Below, in pieces: positions 11,356 through 22,214 of a DNA stretch of 64,000 nt. A program made the translations under genes and the position numbers. The notes beneath the pieces are model-generated. The model saw only the letters and a program-made list of their open reading frames with translations, did no database searches and had not been told where the DNA came from. Position 1 is the stretch's first letter. Every line of letters begins with the position of its first letter. Origin of the DNA: Diphasiastrum complanatum (Eukaryota > Streptophyta > Lycopodiopsida > Lycopodiales > Lycopodiaceae); contig CM055099.1 in NCBI GenBank assembly GCA_029204225.1, positions 48,534,141 to 48,598,140 of the forward strand. The letters run 5' to 3'.

Positions 11356-12166
11356 TGGTATCAGAGCCTAAAGGCTGAAATGAGCTAAATCCTTGGTTTT
11401 CATTCAATTTGATCACAATTTTTGATCTAAATCTTGTGTAGATTGGATCTTAGCATCTAGTATTGATTCTAGAACTCAAAGTGAGTCAAATACATTGGAG
11501 ATTGGTGTTGTGTGACTTCATTTGCAGGTGTTTAGGTGTCTAAAACCAGAGGCAAAGTTGAATTCAATTCACATTACCAAGATAGCAAGTTTTGCTTGCT
11601 CCAAGCATTGATTTCTAAGCGAGTTTTGGAGGTGATTTCATAGAGAAGGCTTTCTAGCATTGAAGGAGAGGGAAGATCAGAGTTTTGGGGACTCTTCAAG
11701 GCTGTTCTAAGGTGTAGTAGACACCTCCTAAAGTGATTTAGGTTCAGTCCAACCATTGCTTGACTTATGCACCAAATTAGATCAATTTTTCATCAATTTT
11801 GATCATTTTTTGCTTGTGATTGGATAGTAGATTGTGTTGCATCCTCATTAAGTTCCATTTAGATCTTTTACAAGTGATTTTGGAAGTATATTAGGTTGCT
11901 GAAATTCACTCTTGATCAGATCATTTGGAAGCTTTAATGTTCTTTATAGAAAGAGGGGCAATTCTACTAGTATTGTCTACTTCAATCAAGCAAGTGCATT
12001 GTTTCTAGTATTCTATGATTTGATTTTGTTAGAGATCATTCTTAGATCTTTATAGGAAGTCTATTACTGATCTTTTCAGGTCCCTAAGAAGTGGGGTAAG
12101 GTAGACCTTCAATCAAATCAATAGAAGTAACCTTCATTTGTGTCAAGTCCTTGATTAGGAGACTAG

Positions 12167-15100
12167 ATGGCATCTATAAATGCATATCTTTTGGATACTA
12201 ATGAAAGGCTCAACAAAACTAACTATTCCATATGGAAAGTTAGAATGGAATCTATCATGATCATGCAAGATCTGATGGAAATTGTAAATGGTAAGGAGGG
12301 TGAACCTATTCATCCTCAAGAAAAAGCCAAATACATCAAGAGGTGCAATGTTGCACTACATTGCATAAAAATGAATGTTGCAAATGAACTCTTAAGAGAG
12401 GTAGGAGATTGCACTTCAGCTCAAGATGCTTGGGAGACTTTGCAAAAGGTATATGAATCCAAGAACCAAACTAGAATGTTAGCTTTGAAGAATCAAATCT
12501 ATAGAAGCTATCAAAAGAAAGGAGAGAGTGCACATACTTTTGTCCTAAGAGTAAAGGAATTGAACAAAGAGCTAGCCTTTATAGGTGACCCTATCAAGGA
12601 TGAAGAGCTTGTTCAACTCATATTGAATGGACTAAGCTTTGAATTTGACAATTTGGTTCAGGGATATGCAATTATGGGTAAGCTACCCATACTTGAAGAA
12701 CTCCAAGGCACGCTCATGGCCGAGGAATCAAGAAGGAGCCAAATGCAAGAGAGGATGGATAGGCTTTCCATCCAAGGTGGAGATGACCAAGCTCTCTTCA
12801 CCAAAGGAAAAGGCAAGTCCAAAGGCAAAGGATCAACATTCAAGAAGTCTACAAAGCTTGAGGATCAAGAAGGACCCCCAAAGGCAACTCCATCAACCAC
12901 CAAAGTCAAGAAGGACAAATCAAAGGTGAAGTGCTACTATTGTAGCAAGATGGGGCATTATGCCTCGGAATGCTTCAAGAGGAAGCAAGATCAAAGCCAA
13001 GCCAACATGAGCAAAGAGGAGGAGGAGAGTTCACATGAGGACTCTCTCATGATGTCCATATTTTCTTCAACAAGCTTCAAAGGAGAAGATCCTTGGTGGA
13101 TTGACTCGGGTGCTAGTTCACACATGACTAGTAAAAGGGAGTTTTTCTCTTCTCTCTTATCTTATGATGGACCTATAAAGTCTATCTATACAGCAAATGA
13201 TGAAGCTTGTAAGATTGAAGGAGTTGGTAGCATTCCCCTTTGCTTAGGATCTTCCAAAAAGATCAACATAGAAGGTGTTTTGTACATTCCTACAATAACA
13301 AAGAATCTACTAAGTGTTGGCCAAATGGTAGACAATGGTTTCAATGTTGACTTTGCTTCAAATGAATGTTTCATCAAGAAGAAGGGTAAGATAGTGGCTA
13401 AGGGCACTAGACTTGGCAAACTATATAAGCTGGATGCATTTGTGGATACTAATGTTGTCATGTTGGCCGAGAAGAGCAAGATATCTACCTTTACTTTATG
13501 GCACAAAAGACTTGGACATGTCAACTCGGGTTCCATGGAGGCTATGATCAAGGAGGAGTATGCTTTAGGCCTACCAAGGTCTATTGGGAAGGAAGACAAG
13601 GTTTGTGAAGCTTGTGCCTTATCCAAGGCACATAAGAAGGTGTTTCCTAGCTCCATCACAAAGTCATCTCATCCTCTTGAACTCATACACTCGGATGTGC
13701 ACATTGCTAGCACCAAATCTAATGGAGGTTCATCCATGTTTTTAACCTTCATTGATGACTACTCAAGATATTGTTGGGTGTTCTTACTTTCCTTCAAGTC
13801 TCAAGTATTTGATACTTTTGTAAAGTTCAAGTTGTTTGTGGAAAAGCATCATAATCATAGCATCAAGATTCTTAGAAGTGACAATGGTGGAGAATTCATC
13901 TCCAATGAGTTCAAGGCCTTTTGTGAGGAGGAAGGGATCAAGAAAGAGACTTCTTGTCCTTACACTCCTCAACAAAATGGAGTTGCTGAAAGAAGGAATA
14001 GAACATTATGTGAATGTTCTAAGGCTTTAAGATTAGATGCTTGTTTGCCCAAATCCTTTTGGGGTGAGTCTCTTGTATGTGCAAACTACTTGATGAATAG
14101 GGTGTCTTGCAAAGCAATTGAAGGCAAAACTCCTTATGAGATGTTGTATGGAAAGAAACCCAATCTTAATCACTTGAAAGTTTTTGGGTGTATATGTTAT
14201 GTGCATGTGCCATTGGAAACAAGAACCAAGGAGGATCCATCTTCCACAAGACGGATCATGCTTGGATATGCAAGCTCAAGCAAGGGCTACAAAGTCTATC
14301 TCCCATCCTTGAACAAATTTGTTGTTTCAAGGGATGTCATCTTTGATGAACATCATATGCATATGCTTGAAGAAGGCTCAAGTGCTCCAACAATCAAGAA
14401 GAAGATGGCCGAGGAGCAAGATCTTGGTTTTGAGGAGGAGCTCATGGAGGAGCAAGCACCAAACCCACCTATCACACCAAGGAGATCTTCAAGGGCAAAA
14501 GTGGAGCCATCAAGGCTCACATATCAAGGCAAAGGACAGCAAGTTGAGGGTATCTCATCCACTTCTTATGCTTTATCTAGTTTTGAAGAACCGTCTAATG
14601 TTGAAGATGCATTGAACTCCAAAGAATGGTATAAAGCTATGTTGGATGAGTATGATGCCTTGATTGAGAATGAAACTTGGTTGCTTGTTGAGAGACCTCA
14701 AAGGAATGTAATAGGATGCAAGTGGGTCTTCAAGCTTAAGTTGAATGCAAATGGGAGTGTTAACAAACATAAAGCAAGATTAGTTGCAAAAGGTTATGCT
14801 CAAGAGAGAGGGATAGACTATGAGGAAACTTTTGCACCCGTGGCCAAGATGGTCACAATAAGACTAATCATTGCACTTGCATCACATTTTGGATGGATTC
14901 TATGTCAAATGGATGTCTCTAATGCTTTCTTGAATGGTTTTTTGGAAGAGGATATCTATATGGAGCAGCCACAAGGGTTCATCAAGCATGGAATGGAGAA
15001 CAAAGTATGCCATCTCCAAAGAAGCATCTATGGCTTGAAGCAAGCCTCAAGATCTTGGAATTCAAGACTACATTGCTATCTTATTTCACTTTCTTTTGTT

Positions 15101-16132
15101 CAAAGTGAATATGATCCCACTCTTTACATTAAGTTTGATGATGTTGGTATTGTACTTTTACTCATTTGTGTAGATGACATCATCATTAGTGGAAATAGTA
15201 TTGATGGTATTGAAAAAATCAAGATAGATCTATCCTTAGAGTTCAAGATGGTAGATCTAGGGTGTCTTCACTTCATCTTAGGCATAGAAGTACTTAGAGG
15301 GTCTGATTTTATCTTTATAAGTCAAGTAAACTATGCTCAAAGTCTTTTGAAGAAGTTTAAGATGGAAGTATGCAAAAGTGTTGACACACCAATGGAGCAA
15401 GATGTAAAAGTGCCAAATGAAGATGATGAAAGATCCTTCATGGACATCACTTTGTTTAGGCAACTTATAGGTTCCTTAATGTGGATCACTATAACTAGAC
15501 CAGATCTTAGCTTTAGTGTATGTAGGTTGAGCCAATCCATGCAAAAGCCATTGAATATCCATTGGAAAAAGGCTAAGAGGATTCTAAGATACATCTCGGG
15601 TACATTGGATTTTGGGATTCTATATAGAGGAGATGTGATTAACCTTCATGCATTTAGTGATTCAGATTTTGCAGGGGACAAGAGGGATAGGAAATCAACA
15701 AGTGCCTATTCAACTTTCATAGGAGAAGGTGTGGTTTCATGGCTTTCAAAAAAGCAAGAAACTATATCTCTATCTTCAACCGAGGCCGAGTACAAAGCTT
15801 TGACAACCACTACAAAGGAGGTACTTTGGATCAAGAGATTATTGGTGGAACTAAAGATCATGGATTCAGAGGAGGCACCAATCATCTACAATGACAATAT
15901 ATCAGCCCAACACCTTGCATCTAACCCAATCTTCCATGCAAGATCTAAGCACATTGAGATATGCCATCACTTTGTGAGAGAAATGGTGCAAGCCAAGGAG
16001 ATTGCTTTGGAGCATGTTCCAAGCAATGAATGTGTAGCTGATCTACTTACTAAACCACTTCAAAAGACACCTTTTATGAAGTTCAGATCATCACTTGGAG
16101 TGATTAGTAAAGCAATGATTGAACCAAGCTAG
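12167..16132 (+). CDS. Gag-pol polyprotein of copia element A
   Basis: A single open frame of 1321 residues has the full copia order. The gag domain occupies about residues 1-210, followed by the CCHC zinc knuckle CYYCSKMGHYASEC at 256-269. The aspartic protease has DSGASSH from 313, and the pre-integrase HKRLGH is near 445. The integrase catalytic residues are in HSDVH, FIDDYSRY, LRSDNGGEF and NGVAERRNRT (about 505-610). Reverse transcriptase follows from about 850 with KHKARLVAKGYAQ and YGLKQA, and RNase H has SDSDFAGD and SSTEAEYKAL. It encodes the particle protein and all enzymes for reverse transcription and integration. The RT active-site box reads CVDD (residue 1001) instead of the usual YVDD; both aspartates remain. 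The frame is intact, so it may be functional, although its 3' LTR is interrupted. Confidence 0.93.
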   Translation: MASINAYLLDTNERLNKTNYSIWKVRMESIMIMQDLMEIVNGKEGEPIHPQEKAKYIKRCNVALHCIKMNVANELLREVGDCTSAQDAWETLQKVYESKNQTRMLALKNQIYRSYQKKGESAHTFVLRVKELNKELAFIGDPIKDEELVQLILNGLSFEFDNLVQGYAIMGKLPILEELQGTLMAEESRRSQMQERMDRLSIQGGDDQALFTKGKGKSKGKGSTFKKSTKLEDQEGPPKATPSTTKVKKDKSKVKCYYCSKMGHYASECFKRKQDQSQANMSKEEEESSHEDSLMMSIFSSTSFKGEDPWWIDSGASSHMTSKREFFSSLLSYDGPIKSIYTANDEACKIEGVGSIPLCLGSSKKINIEGVLYIPTITKNLLSVGQMVDNGFNVDFASNECFIKKKGKIVAKGTRLGKLYKLDAFVDTNVVMLAEKSKISTFTLWHKRLGHVNSGSMEAMIKEEYALGLPRSIGKEDKVCEACALSKAHKKVFPSSITKSSHPLELIHSDVHIASTKSNGGSSMFLTFIDDYSRYCWVFLLSFKSQVFDTFVKFKLFVEKHHNHSIKILRSDNGGEFISNEFKAFCEEEGIKKETSCPYTPQQNGVAERRNRTLCECSKALRLDACLPKSFWGESLVCANYLMNRVSCKAIEGKTPYEMLYGKKPNLNHLKVFGCICYVHVPLETRTKEDPSSTRRIMLGYASSSKGYKVYLPSLNKFVVSRDVIFDEHHMHMLEEGSSAPTIKKKMAEEQDLGFEEELMEEQAPNPPITPRRSSRAKVEPSRLTYQGKGQQVEGISSTSYALSSFEEPSNVEDALNSKEWYKAMLDEYDALIENETWLLVERPQRNVIGCKWVFKLKLNANGSVNKHKARLVAKGYAQERGIDYEETFAPVAKMVTIRLIIALASHFGWILCQMDVSNAFLNGFLEEDIYMEQPQGFIKHGMENKVCHLQRSIYGLKQASRSWNSRLHCYLISLSFVQSEYDPTLYIKFDDVGIVLLLICVDDIIISGNSIDGIEKIKIDLSLEFKMVDLGCLHFILGIEVLRGSDFIFISQVNYAQSLLKKFKMEVCKSVDTPMEQDVKVPNEDDERSFMDITLFRQLIGSLMWITITRPDLSFSVCRLSQSMQKPLNIHWKKAKRILRYISGTLDFGILYRGDVINLHAFSDSDFAGDKRDRKSTSAYSTFIGEGVVSWLSKKQETISLSSTEAEYKALTTTTKEVLWIKRLLVELKIMDSEEAPIIYNDNISAQHLASNPIFHARSKHIEICHHFVREMVQAKEIALEHVPSNECVADLLTKPLQKTPFMKFRSSLGVISKAMIEPS

Positions 16133-16146
16133 ATAGTGAGGAGGAG

Positions 16147-16761
16147 TGTTAAAAATTCACAATTCTAGCTTGACTAGTTTTGGTCATATGACTTGTAAAT
16201 AGTTAGATGGTCATGATGTGGCTTGTCACACGTGCCAAATAGCATAGGATTCCATTCATAAGGATGTTCTCAAGTAGACCTAAGTTTTAGAACCTTTGGA
16301 ATGAGTCCAAATTATGCTTAGATACAAGGGAGAAAAAATAGGAGCTATTTTTGGTAATTTTTGCATTGTTGAGGGATCTCCAAGATTCCAACCCTAACTT
16401 GGTAGGGATGAAAGATCCACCAAAATTAGCATTAGGGATAGGTTTAGGGCTACTCATACCTGCCCAAAACCGTGATGGATCATGTATATATAGGTGATGA
16501 TATCTCACCAAAATCAATCAAGCAATTTCATGTTTTTTCTCTCATAATGGTGCAATTGCTCTCTATGTTCATAATTGTTTGAGTACTTGTGATTACTAAT
16601 GATTATAGGATTGAATGTAGGTCTGGTGTACAGTACTCAGACTGTGGGAGGCCGTACTTTCACACGTGTGAAGCCTTCTTCAAGGATTTGGGCCATTTAG
16701 TGAGGTTCAAGCATAGATTTTTGATGGATTTTGATGGTTCAACTTGTGCTAATCTTATGAA
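16147..16761 (+). repeat. 3' LTR of element A, first part
   Basis: It matches 10674-11288 of the 5' LTR and stops where element B enters. The last five bases, ATGAA (16757-16761), are the target duplication generated by B and recur at 23077-23081. Confidence 0.95.
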
Positions 16762-17623
16762 TGATAAATTTTACAGTTTTTAGGACAATAATGATTGTAC
16801 TTTACAATCATAGAGAGTTATTTGTTGCTTAATCAATGAATCTATCAAGTTCTACACATTAGATCTTGATCTAGATTCACTACACTTGGATTTAAGCAAG
16901 AGCAATGGATCAACACATCATTTTTTAGTGAGAGCGGCTTCACACGTGTGGAGTACTGTCCACTGTACGGACTGCACCTGAAACAACAAGTACAATGATA
17001 CTAGATAGCAATCATGCATAAAAATCACAAGACAAATGACTAGAAATCTCACAAAAGTGTAGAGTGCAAAAGTCTCATCAATTTTCTTAGCAAAATGATG
17101 ATCCTTTTATGGATCAAGTACATCCATGAGTCTGGTACAGTCCAGCAGGCCTTCACACGTGTGAAGAGTGCCACATCACTCATATCTATCCATTTGATCC
17201 ATCCTTGATCCTTATCCAATAGTTGACCTTCTAGAATATGACTAAAATCCAAAAAGCTAGTCTCCTAGAATATAGGAATATTCCCTACAAAATAGGATCT
17301 AAGGAAAATGGTCAACTCTTATCTTCTAGTACTCTATACACACATGTGAACATCCACTTGCCATGTGGGAGCATTTACTCATGCACATGCAAGGAAAAGC
17401 TAATTTGTAGGTGACTAGTCAACTTGACTAAAAACTAGTCATTTCATGTTCACACTAACTAGAATGATACAAAATCAATTTGGATATATACAAACATGAA
17501 AAGTACATCCTTTCACACATGGGAACATGCTCCACACGTGTGAAATCATATCATCAACATATTCTAATGTTTGATCAATATTTACATGAACCAATGTCAA
17601 GTGAGAAGTGACAATTTTCAACA
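16762..17623 (-). repeat. 3' LTR of element B
   Basis: 862 bp, essentially identical to 22215-23076. It carries three CACACGTGTG palindromes at 16941, 17154 and 17533 and a near-copy ACACATGTG at 17340-17349. Confidence 0.95.
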
Positions 17624-17636
17624 CTCCTCCTCACTT

Positions 17637-20600
17637 CTAACTTGGCAAATCTAGTGTACATCTATCTACAATTCCAAGAGCATATCTTAACTTAAAAAAT
17701 GGATCTTTGGACAATGGTTTGGTTAAGATATCAGCTATGCATTCGGATGATGGTACATGATGTAGTTGCACTTCCTTGGATTGTACCTTCTCCCTCACAA
17801 AGTGGTGAGCTATCTCAATATGCTTTGTTCTAGCATGGAAGATAGGATTTGAAGCAATTTGTTGAGAAGCTTGATTGTCACAAAATATGTAAGGGATCTC
17901 CTCGGCCTCTAGCACATGTAGTTCCATCAAGAGTCTTCTTAGCCATAAGAGCTCTTTGGTTGTTGAAGTCAATGCCTTGTACTCGGCTTCACAAGAAGAT
18001 AGTGAGATTGTATCTTGCTTTTTGGAAAGCCAAGATATCACTCCTCCACAAAGAAATGTTGCAAATGCACTAATGGACTTCCTATCCATCTTGTCACCTG
18101 CAAAATCTGAATCCGAGTAGGCTCTCAAGTGCAAGTTAGATCCTTCATAAAGTATACCAAAAAATCTAGTACTAGAAACATATCTAAGTACTCTCTTGGC
18201 ACTTTTCCAATGATGAATTAAAGGAGCTTGCATACTTTGACTCAACTTGCTTACACAAAAACTTAAGTCAGGTCTAGTGATGGTTAAATAGATTAGAGAG
18301 CCTATAAGCTTCCTAAAGAGAGTGATGTCCTCAAAGGATGCTTCATCACCTTCATTAGTTGCTTTCACAACATGCTCCATAGGGGTGTCAATCCCCTTAC
18401 AATCTTTCATACCAAATCTTTCAAGAATGGAAGTAGCATACTTAGATTGACTTATGAAAGTACAATTGCTACTTCTAGACACTTCTATCCCAAGTATAAA
18501 CTTTAGGAAGCCTAGATCTACCATCTTGAACTCACTAGATAAGTCAACTTTTACTTTGCCTATGCCATCATCATCATTTCCTGTCATAATGATGTCATCA
18601 ACATAAAGAACCAAAATGATGATCTTTCCTTCATTACATTTGAAATATAAAGAAGGTTCATAAGCACTTAGTACAAAGCCAAGGGAATAGAGAAAATCAT
18701 GCAACCTAGAGTACCAAGCTCTAGGTGCTTGCTTCAAGCCATATAGGCTCTTCCTTAAGTAGCACACCTTTTGCTCCTCACCAATCTTGATGAAGCCCTC
18801 GGGTTGCATCATGTAGATTTCCTCTTCTAAGAAGCCATTCAAGAAGGCATTTGTCACATCCATTTGGTAGAGATCCCATTTGAACAAAGTAGCAATGCAA
18901 ATGATTAATCTAATAGTTACAAGCTTAGCTACAGGTGCAAATGTTTCTTCATAATCCAATCCTTTTATTTGAAGAAATCCCTTAGCAACAAGCCTAGCTT
19001 TGTATTTACTAATAGATCCATCTTGATTGTACTTAATTCTATAAATCCACTTACATGCAAGTGGTTTCTTTCCTCTTGGAAGATTTACAAGATTCCAAGT
19101 ATGATTTTCTTCTAATGCATCATACTCTACTTGCATTGCATCTCTCCAAACTTTAGATTTACATGCTTCTTCAAAAGATGATGGTTCTTCAATCAATGTA
19201 GCTAAAAAAGAGTAAGAGGTAGAAGATGTAGAGCCTTCCTTTTGCTTTCCCTTGTCCACATAGGTAAGCCTTGAGGGCTCGGCCTTGCTCCTTGATGATC
19301 TTCTTGGCCCCTTTTGACTTGGATCCAAATCTCCATCCTCGGGTTTGTCATGATCCTCCTCGGGTTTGTCAAGATCCTCCTCGGATTTGTCAAGATCTTC
19401 AATGCACAATGGGTTAGATCCATTTGACAAGCTCTTAGCAAATTGTGACTCATCAAAAAGTACATCCTTGCTTACCTTTACTTTCTTGGATGTAGGATCA
19501 TATATCCTATATCCCTTGCTATTTTCTCCATAGCCAACAAAGATTCCTTTGAAGGAGGTAGCATCTTCTTTCCTTCTAGTCTCCAAAGGAATGTGTACAT
19601 AACAAGTACATCCAAAGATCTTAAAATATTTTACATTGGGTTTCTTATCAAACAAGGCTTGATAAGGTGAGATCCCATCTATAGCACTACTAGGAAGTCT
19701 ATTACACAAATAATTAGCACATGTTATGGCTTCTCCCCAAAATGAGATGGGAAGTGATGCATCAAGCCTCAAGGACTTTGCACACTCACATAGACTCCTA
19801 TTTTTCCTCTCGGCCACCCCATTTTGTTGAGGGGTGTAGGAACAAGTGTATTGTAACTTAATACCATTGATCTCACAAAAGTCTTTCATTTTATTGGAGG
19901 TGTACTCTCCTCCATTATCACATCTTAGTGCTTTGATAGAAGTACTAAGTTGTTTCTCTACTAGAGACTTGAACTTAATGAAAGCTTCATAAACAAGATT
20001 TTTCTTTGATAGTAACTCAATCCATGTGAATCTAGTACAATCATCTATAAAAGTTACATACATCAAGGCACCTCCATTACTTGCATGTGAAAAACTATGT
20101 ACATCAGAATGTATGAGATCCAAGGGAGAGAGAGATCTTGATGAAGATTTCTTGTAAGAAGATTTGTGTGACTTTGCAAGGCCACATGCCTCACACATTT
20201 TTCCACACTTCTTGAAAGCTCTTGGTAGGCCGAGAGCTAGTTCCTTGCTTGCCATTGACTCCATAGATTGAAGATTAGGATGGCCTAATCTCTTATGCCA
20301 AAGCTCCACTTGAGTTAGCTCCTCCCTAGCCAAGTTCACACTTTCACTTGCAACATTAGCATCCAACTTGAAAAGTCTCCCTTGCTTAATGCCACTAGCT
20401 ATGCACTTATCATTTTTCAAGATGGAACAAACTCCATTCTTGAAATGTACATCTAGTCCATTGTCCATTAATTGTCCTACACTAAGCAAGTTTCTTGAAA
20501 TGGTAGGAACATACAAAACATTATCTAGATCTATCCTTTTAGATGTGCCTAAACAAAGAGGTATAGATCCTATGCCATCTATCTTGCATGCTTGATCACT

Positions 20601-21617
20601 AGCAGTGTATATTGACTTCTTAGAGTCATTACAAGATAGAAGAGTAGAAAAATAATGCTTGTTAAAGGACATGTGGGAACTAGCCCCACTATCTATCCAC
20701 CATGTGTCTTGACTTGAAGTTGGTGTAGATGCAACCATTAAGGATGTGTTGAATCCATCCTCATATTCTTCCTCTTGAGCAATGTTCCCTTGATCTCCTT
20801 TGGCTTGTTGATTCTTCTTCAAGTAGCATTCTGAGGCAAAGTGTCCTTTCTTTCCACAAAAGAAACACTTTAGTTTTGCCTTGTTCTTCACTTTGCCTTT
20901 GGAGGTAGATCCTCCATTCTTCATCTCGGCCTCCTTGCCTTGATTTTTCTTGAATGGATTTTGCTTTTTCTTGCCTTTAGATGTAAAGTTAGCTTTCTCC
21001 TCTCCTCCATTAAGTGACATGCTATCCATTCTTGTCTTGAGGTGTAGAAGCCTACTCTCCTCGGCCACAAGAACATTGTGCAACTTTTCAATGGATGGAA
21101 GAGAGTCTTGAATGGCAAATGATTGGACTAAGTTGGTAAACTCATCACTTAGACCATTCAAAATGATTTGTACTAGTTCTTGATCTTGGATCTTCTCTCC
21201 TATTGCACTTAACTCCTTGTTAAGAGATTTGATCCTAAGAACATACTCTTGTCCACTCTCTCCACTTCCTTTCATGCTTTGGAAAACTTGATTTCTTAGC
21301 ATGAGGATTCTTGAAGTATTGTTGGATTCATAAATGCTCTTTAATGAATCCCAAGCCTCTTTGGATGAGGTACAAGAAGACACCTCTTTCAAGAGATCAT
21401 TGCATACATTTAACTTTATGCAATGTAGAGCTAATCTTGCTCTCTTCTTGTATTTGGCTTGTTCTTGGGGAGTTTGAGGCTCTTCCTCTACTCCTTGAAC
21501 TATGTCATATAGATCATGGATCACTAGGAGTGATTGCATTCTTACTTTCCAAATGGAATAATTTGTGGAAGTGAGTCTCTCACTTGATTCCATCAAATAT
21601 CCACCCATGGATGACAT
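17637..21617 (-). CDS. Gag-pol polyprotein of copia element B
   Basis: An intact frame of 1326 residues on minus. Gag occupies about the first 210 residues, followed by the zinc knuckle CFFCGKKGHFASEC near 250 and protease DSGASSH from 309. Integrase has HKRLGH, HSDVH, FIDDCTRF, LRCDNGGEY and NGVAERKNRS. Reverse transcriptase has KYKARLVAKGF, YGLKQAPRAWY and a canonical YVDD at residue 1005. RNase H has SDSDFAGD and SSCEAEYKAL and ends with HARTKHIEI. Between integrase and RT lies a heptad repeat (DLDKSEE, DLDKPEE, DHDKPED). All catalytic motifs I checked are present, so the protein is plausibly active. The ATG at 21617 is chosen because it starts the conserved gag N-terminus (MSSMGGYLMESSERL). 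Confidence 0.95.
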   Translation of the reverse strand: MSSMGGYLMESSERLTSTNYSIWKVRMQSLLVIHDLYDIVQGVEEEPQTPQEQAKYKKRARLALHCIKLNVCNDLLKEVSSCTSSKEAWDSLKSIYESNNTSRILMLRNQVFQSMKGSGESGQEYVLRIKSLNKELSAIGEKIQDQELVQIILNGLSDEFTNLVQSFAIQDSLPSIEKLHNVLVAEESRLLHLKTRMDSMSLNGGEEKANFTSKGKKKQNPFKKNQGKEAEMKNGGSTSKGKVKNKAKLKCFFCGKKGHFASECYLKKNQQAKGDQGNIAQEEEYEDGFNTSLMVASTPTSSQDTWWIDSGASSHMSFNKHYFSTLLSCNDSKKSIYTASDQACKIDGIGSIPLCLGTSKRIDLDNVLYVPTISRNLLSVGQLMDNGLDVHFKNGVCSILKNDKCIASGIKQGRLFKLDANVASESVNLAREELTQVELWHKRLGHPNLQSMESMASKELALGLPRAFKKCGKMCEACGLAKSHKSSYKKSSSRSLSPLDLIHSDVHSFSHASNGGALMYVTFIDDCTRFTWIELLSKKNLVYEAFIKFKSLVEKQLSTSIKALRCDNGGEYTSNKMKDFCEINGIKLQYTCSYTPQQNGVAERKNRSLCECAKSLRLDASLPISFWGEAITCANYLCNRLPSSAIDGISPYQALFDKKPNVKYFKIFGCTCYVHIPLETRRKEDATSFKGIFVGYGENSKGYRIYDPTSKKVKVSKDVLFDESQFAKSLSNGSNPLCIEDLDKSEEDLDKPEEDHDKPEDGDLDPSQKGPRRSSRSKAEPSRLTYVDKGKQKEGSTSSTSYSFLATLIEEPSSFEEACKSKVWRDAMQVEYDALEENHTWNLVNLPRGKKPLACKWIYRIKYNQDGSISKYKARLVAKGFLQIKGLDYEETFAPVAKLVTIRLIICIATLFKWDLYQMDVTNAFLNGFLEEEIYMMQPEGFIKIGEEQKVCYLRKSLYGLKQAPRAWYSRLHDFLYSLGFVLSAYEPSLYFKCNEGKIIILVLYVDDIIMTGNDDDGIGKVKVDLSSEFKMVDLGFLKFILGIEVSRSSNCTFISQSKYATSILERFGMKDCKGIDTPMEHVVKATNEGDEASFEDITLFRKLIGSLIYLTITRPDLSFCVSKLSQSMQAPLIHHWKSAKRVLRYVSSTRFFGILYEGSNLHLRAYSDSDFAGDKMDRKSISAFATFLCGGVISWLSKKQDTISLSSCEAEYKALTSTTKELLWLRRLLMELHVLEAEEIPYIFCDNQASQQIASNPIFHARTKHIEIAHHFVREKVQSKEVQLHHVPSSECIADILTKPLSKDPFFKLRYALGIVDRCTLDLPS

Positions 21618-22214
21618 TTTAGAATGAATGCTCTTTTAAAAATCACAAAGATTTTTGAATTTTAAAAGATCTATGAAGTGGCCTAAAGCTTACTAGAATG
21701 CCTATAGGCTTGTCTCTATCAAACTAACACACAAGCTTGAATGATACTCAAAGATCTTACCAAAAATTTCTAGCTTTCACTCTCACAAAAAAAAATTGCT
21801 TTACACTTTTCTTAGAGATTTCACTTCAACTAAGGATCTGAACAAATCAACCTCTTAGATCTGATCTTAGACTCTAAAAAGAAATGCTTCAATGATCCAA
21901 AACACTATTTGGTCATAGGCATTAGTTAGAATGAATCTAGATCAATACTATGCTTCAAAAAGCACCAAAAATGAACTAGTATTGTGATTTTGGGACCAAA
22001 AAACACAAAGTAACTTGAATTGAAAGTTGCTGTACGGTTTCACACGTGTGAAAAGTACATACACAGCCTCCAAGTCGTTTTGATCCAAATGATTACAAGC
22101 TATCACTCTAGAAGAACTCGCCCTCACTAGTATTGGCCAAAAAAACAAATTTTGCCAATGATCTTTACAAGATTTATGATTCAATGATCACTCTCTTACT
22201 TAGCTCTGATACCA

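Noticed and set aside
11356-11367. tRNA gene hit at TGGTATCAGAGC sites
   Set aside because: Only the 3' complement of initiator Met-tRNA is present. These are retrotransposon primer-binding sites.
17049-17252. A 67-codon minus-strand ORF, identical at 22502-22705
   Set aside because: It lies inside the two identical LTRs of element B.
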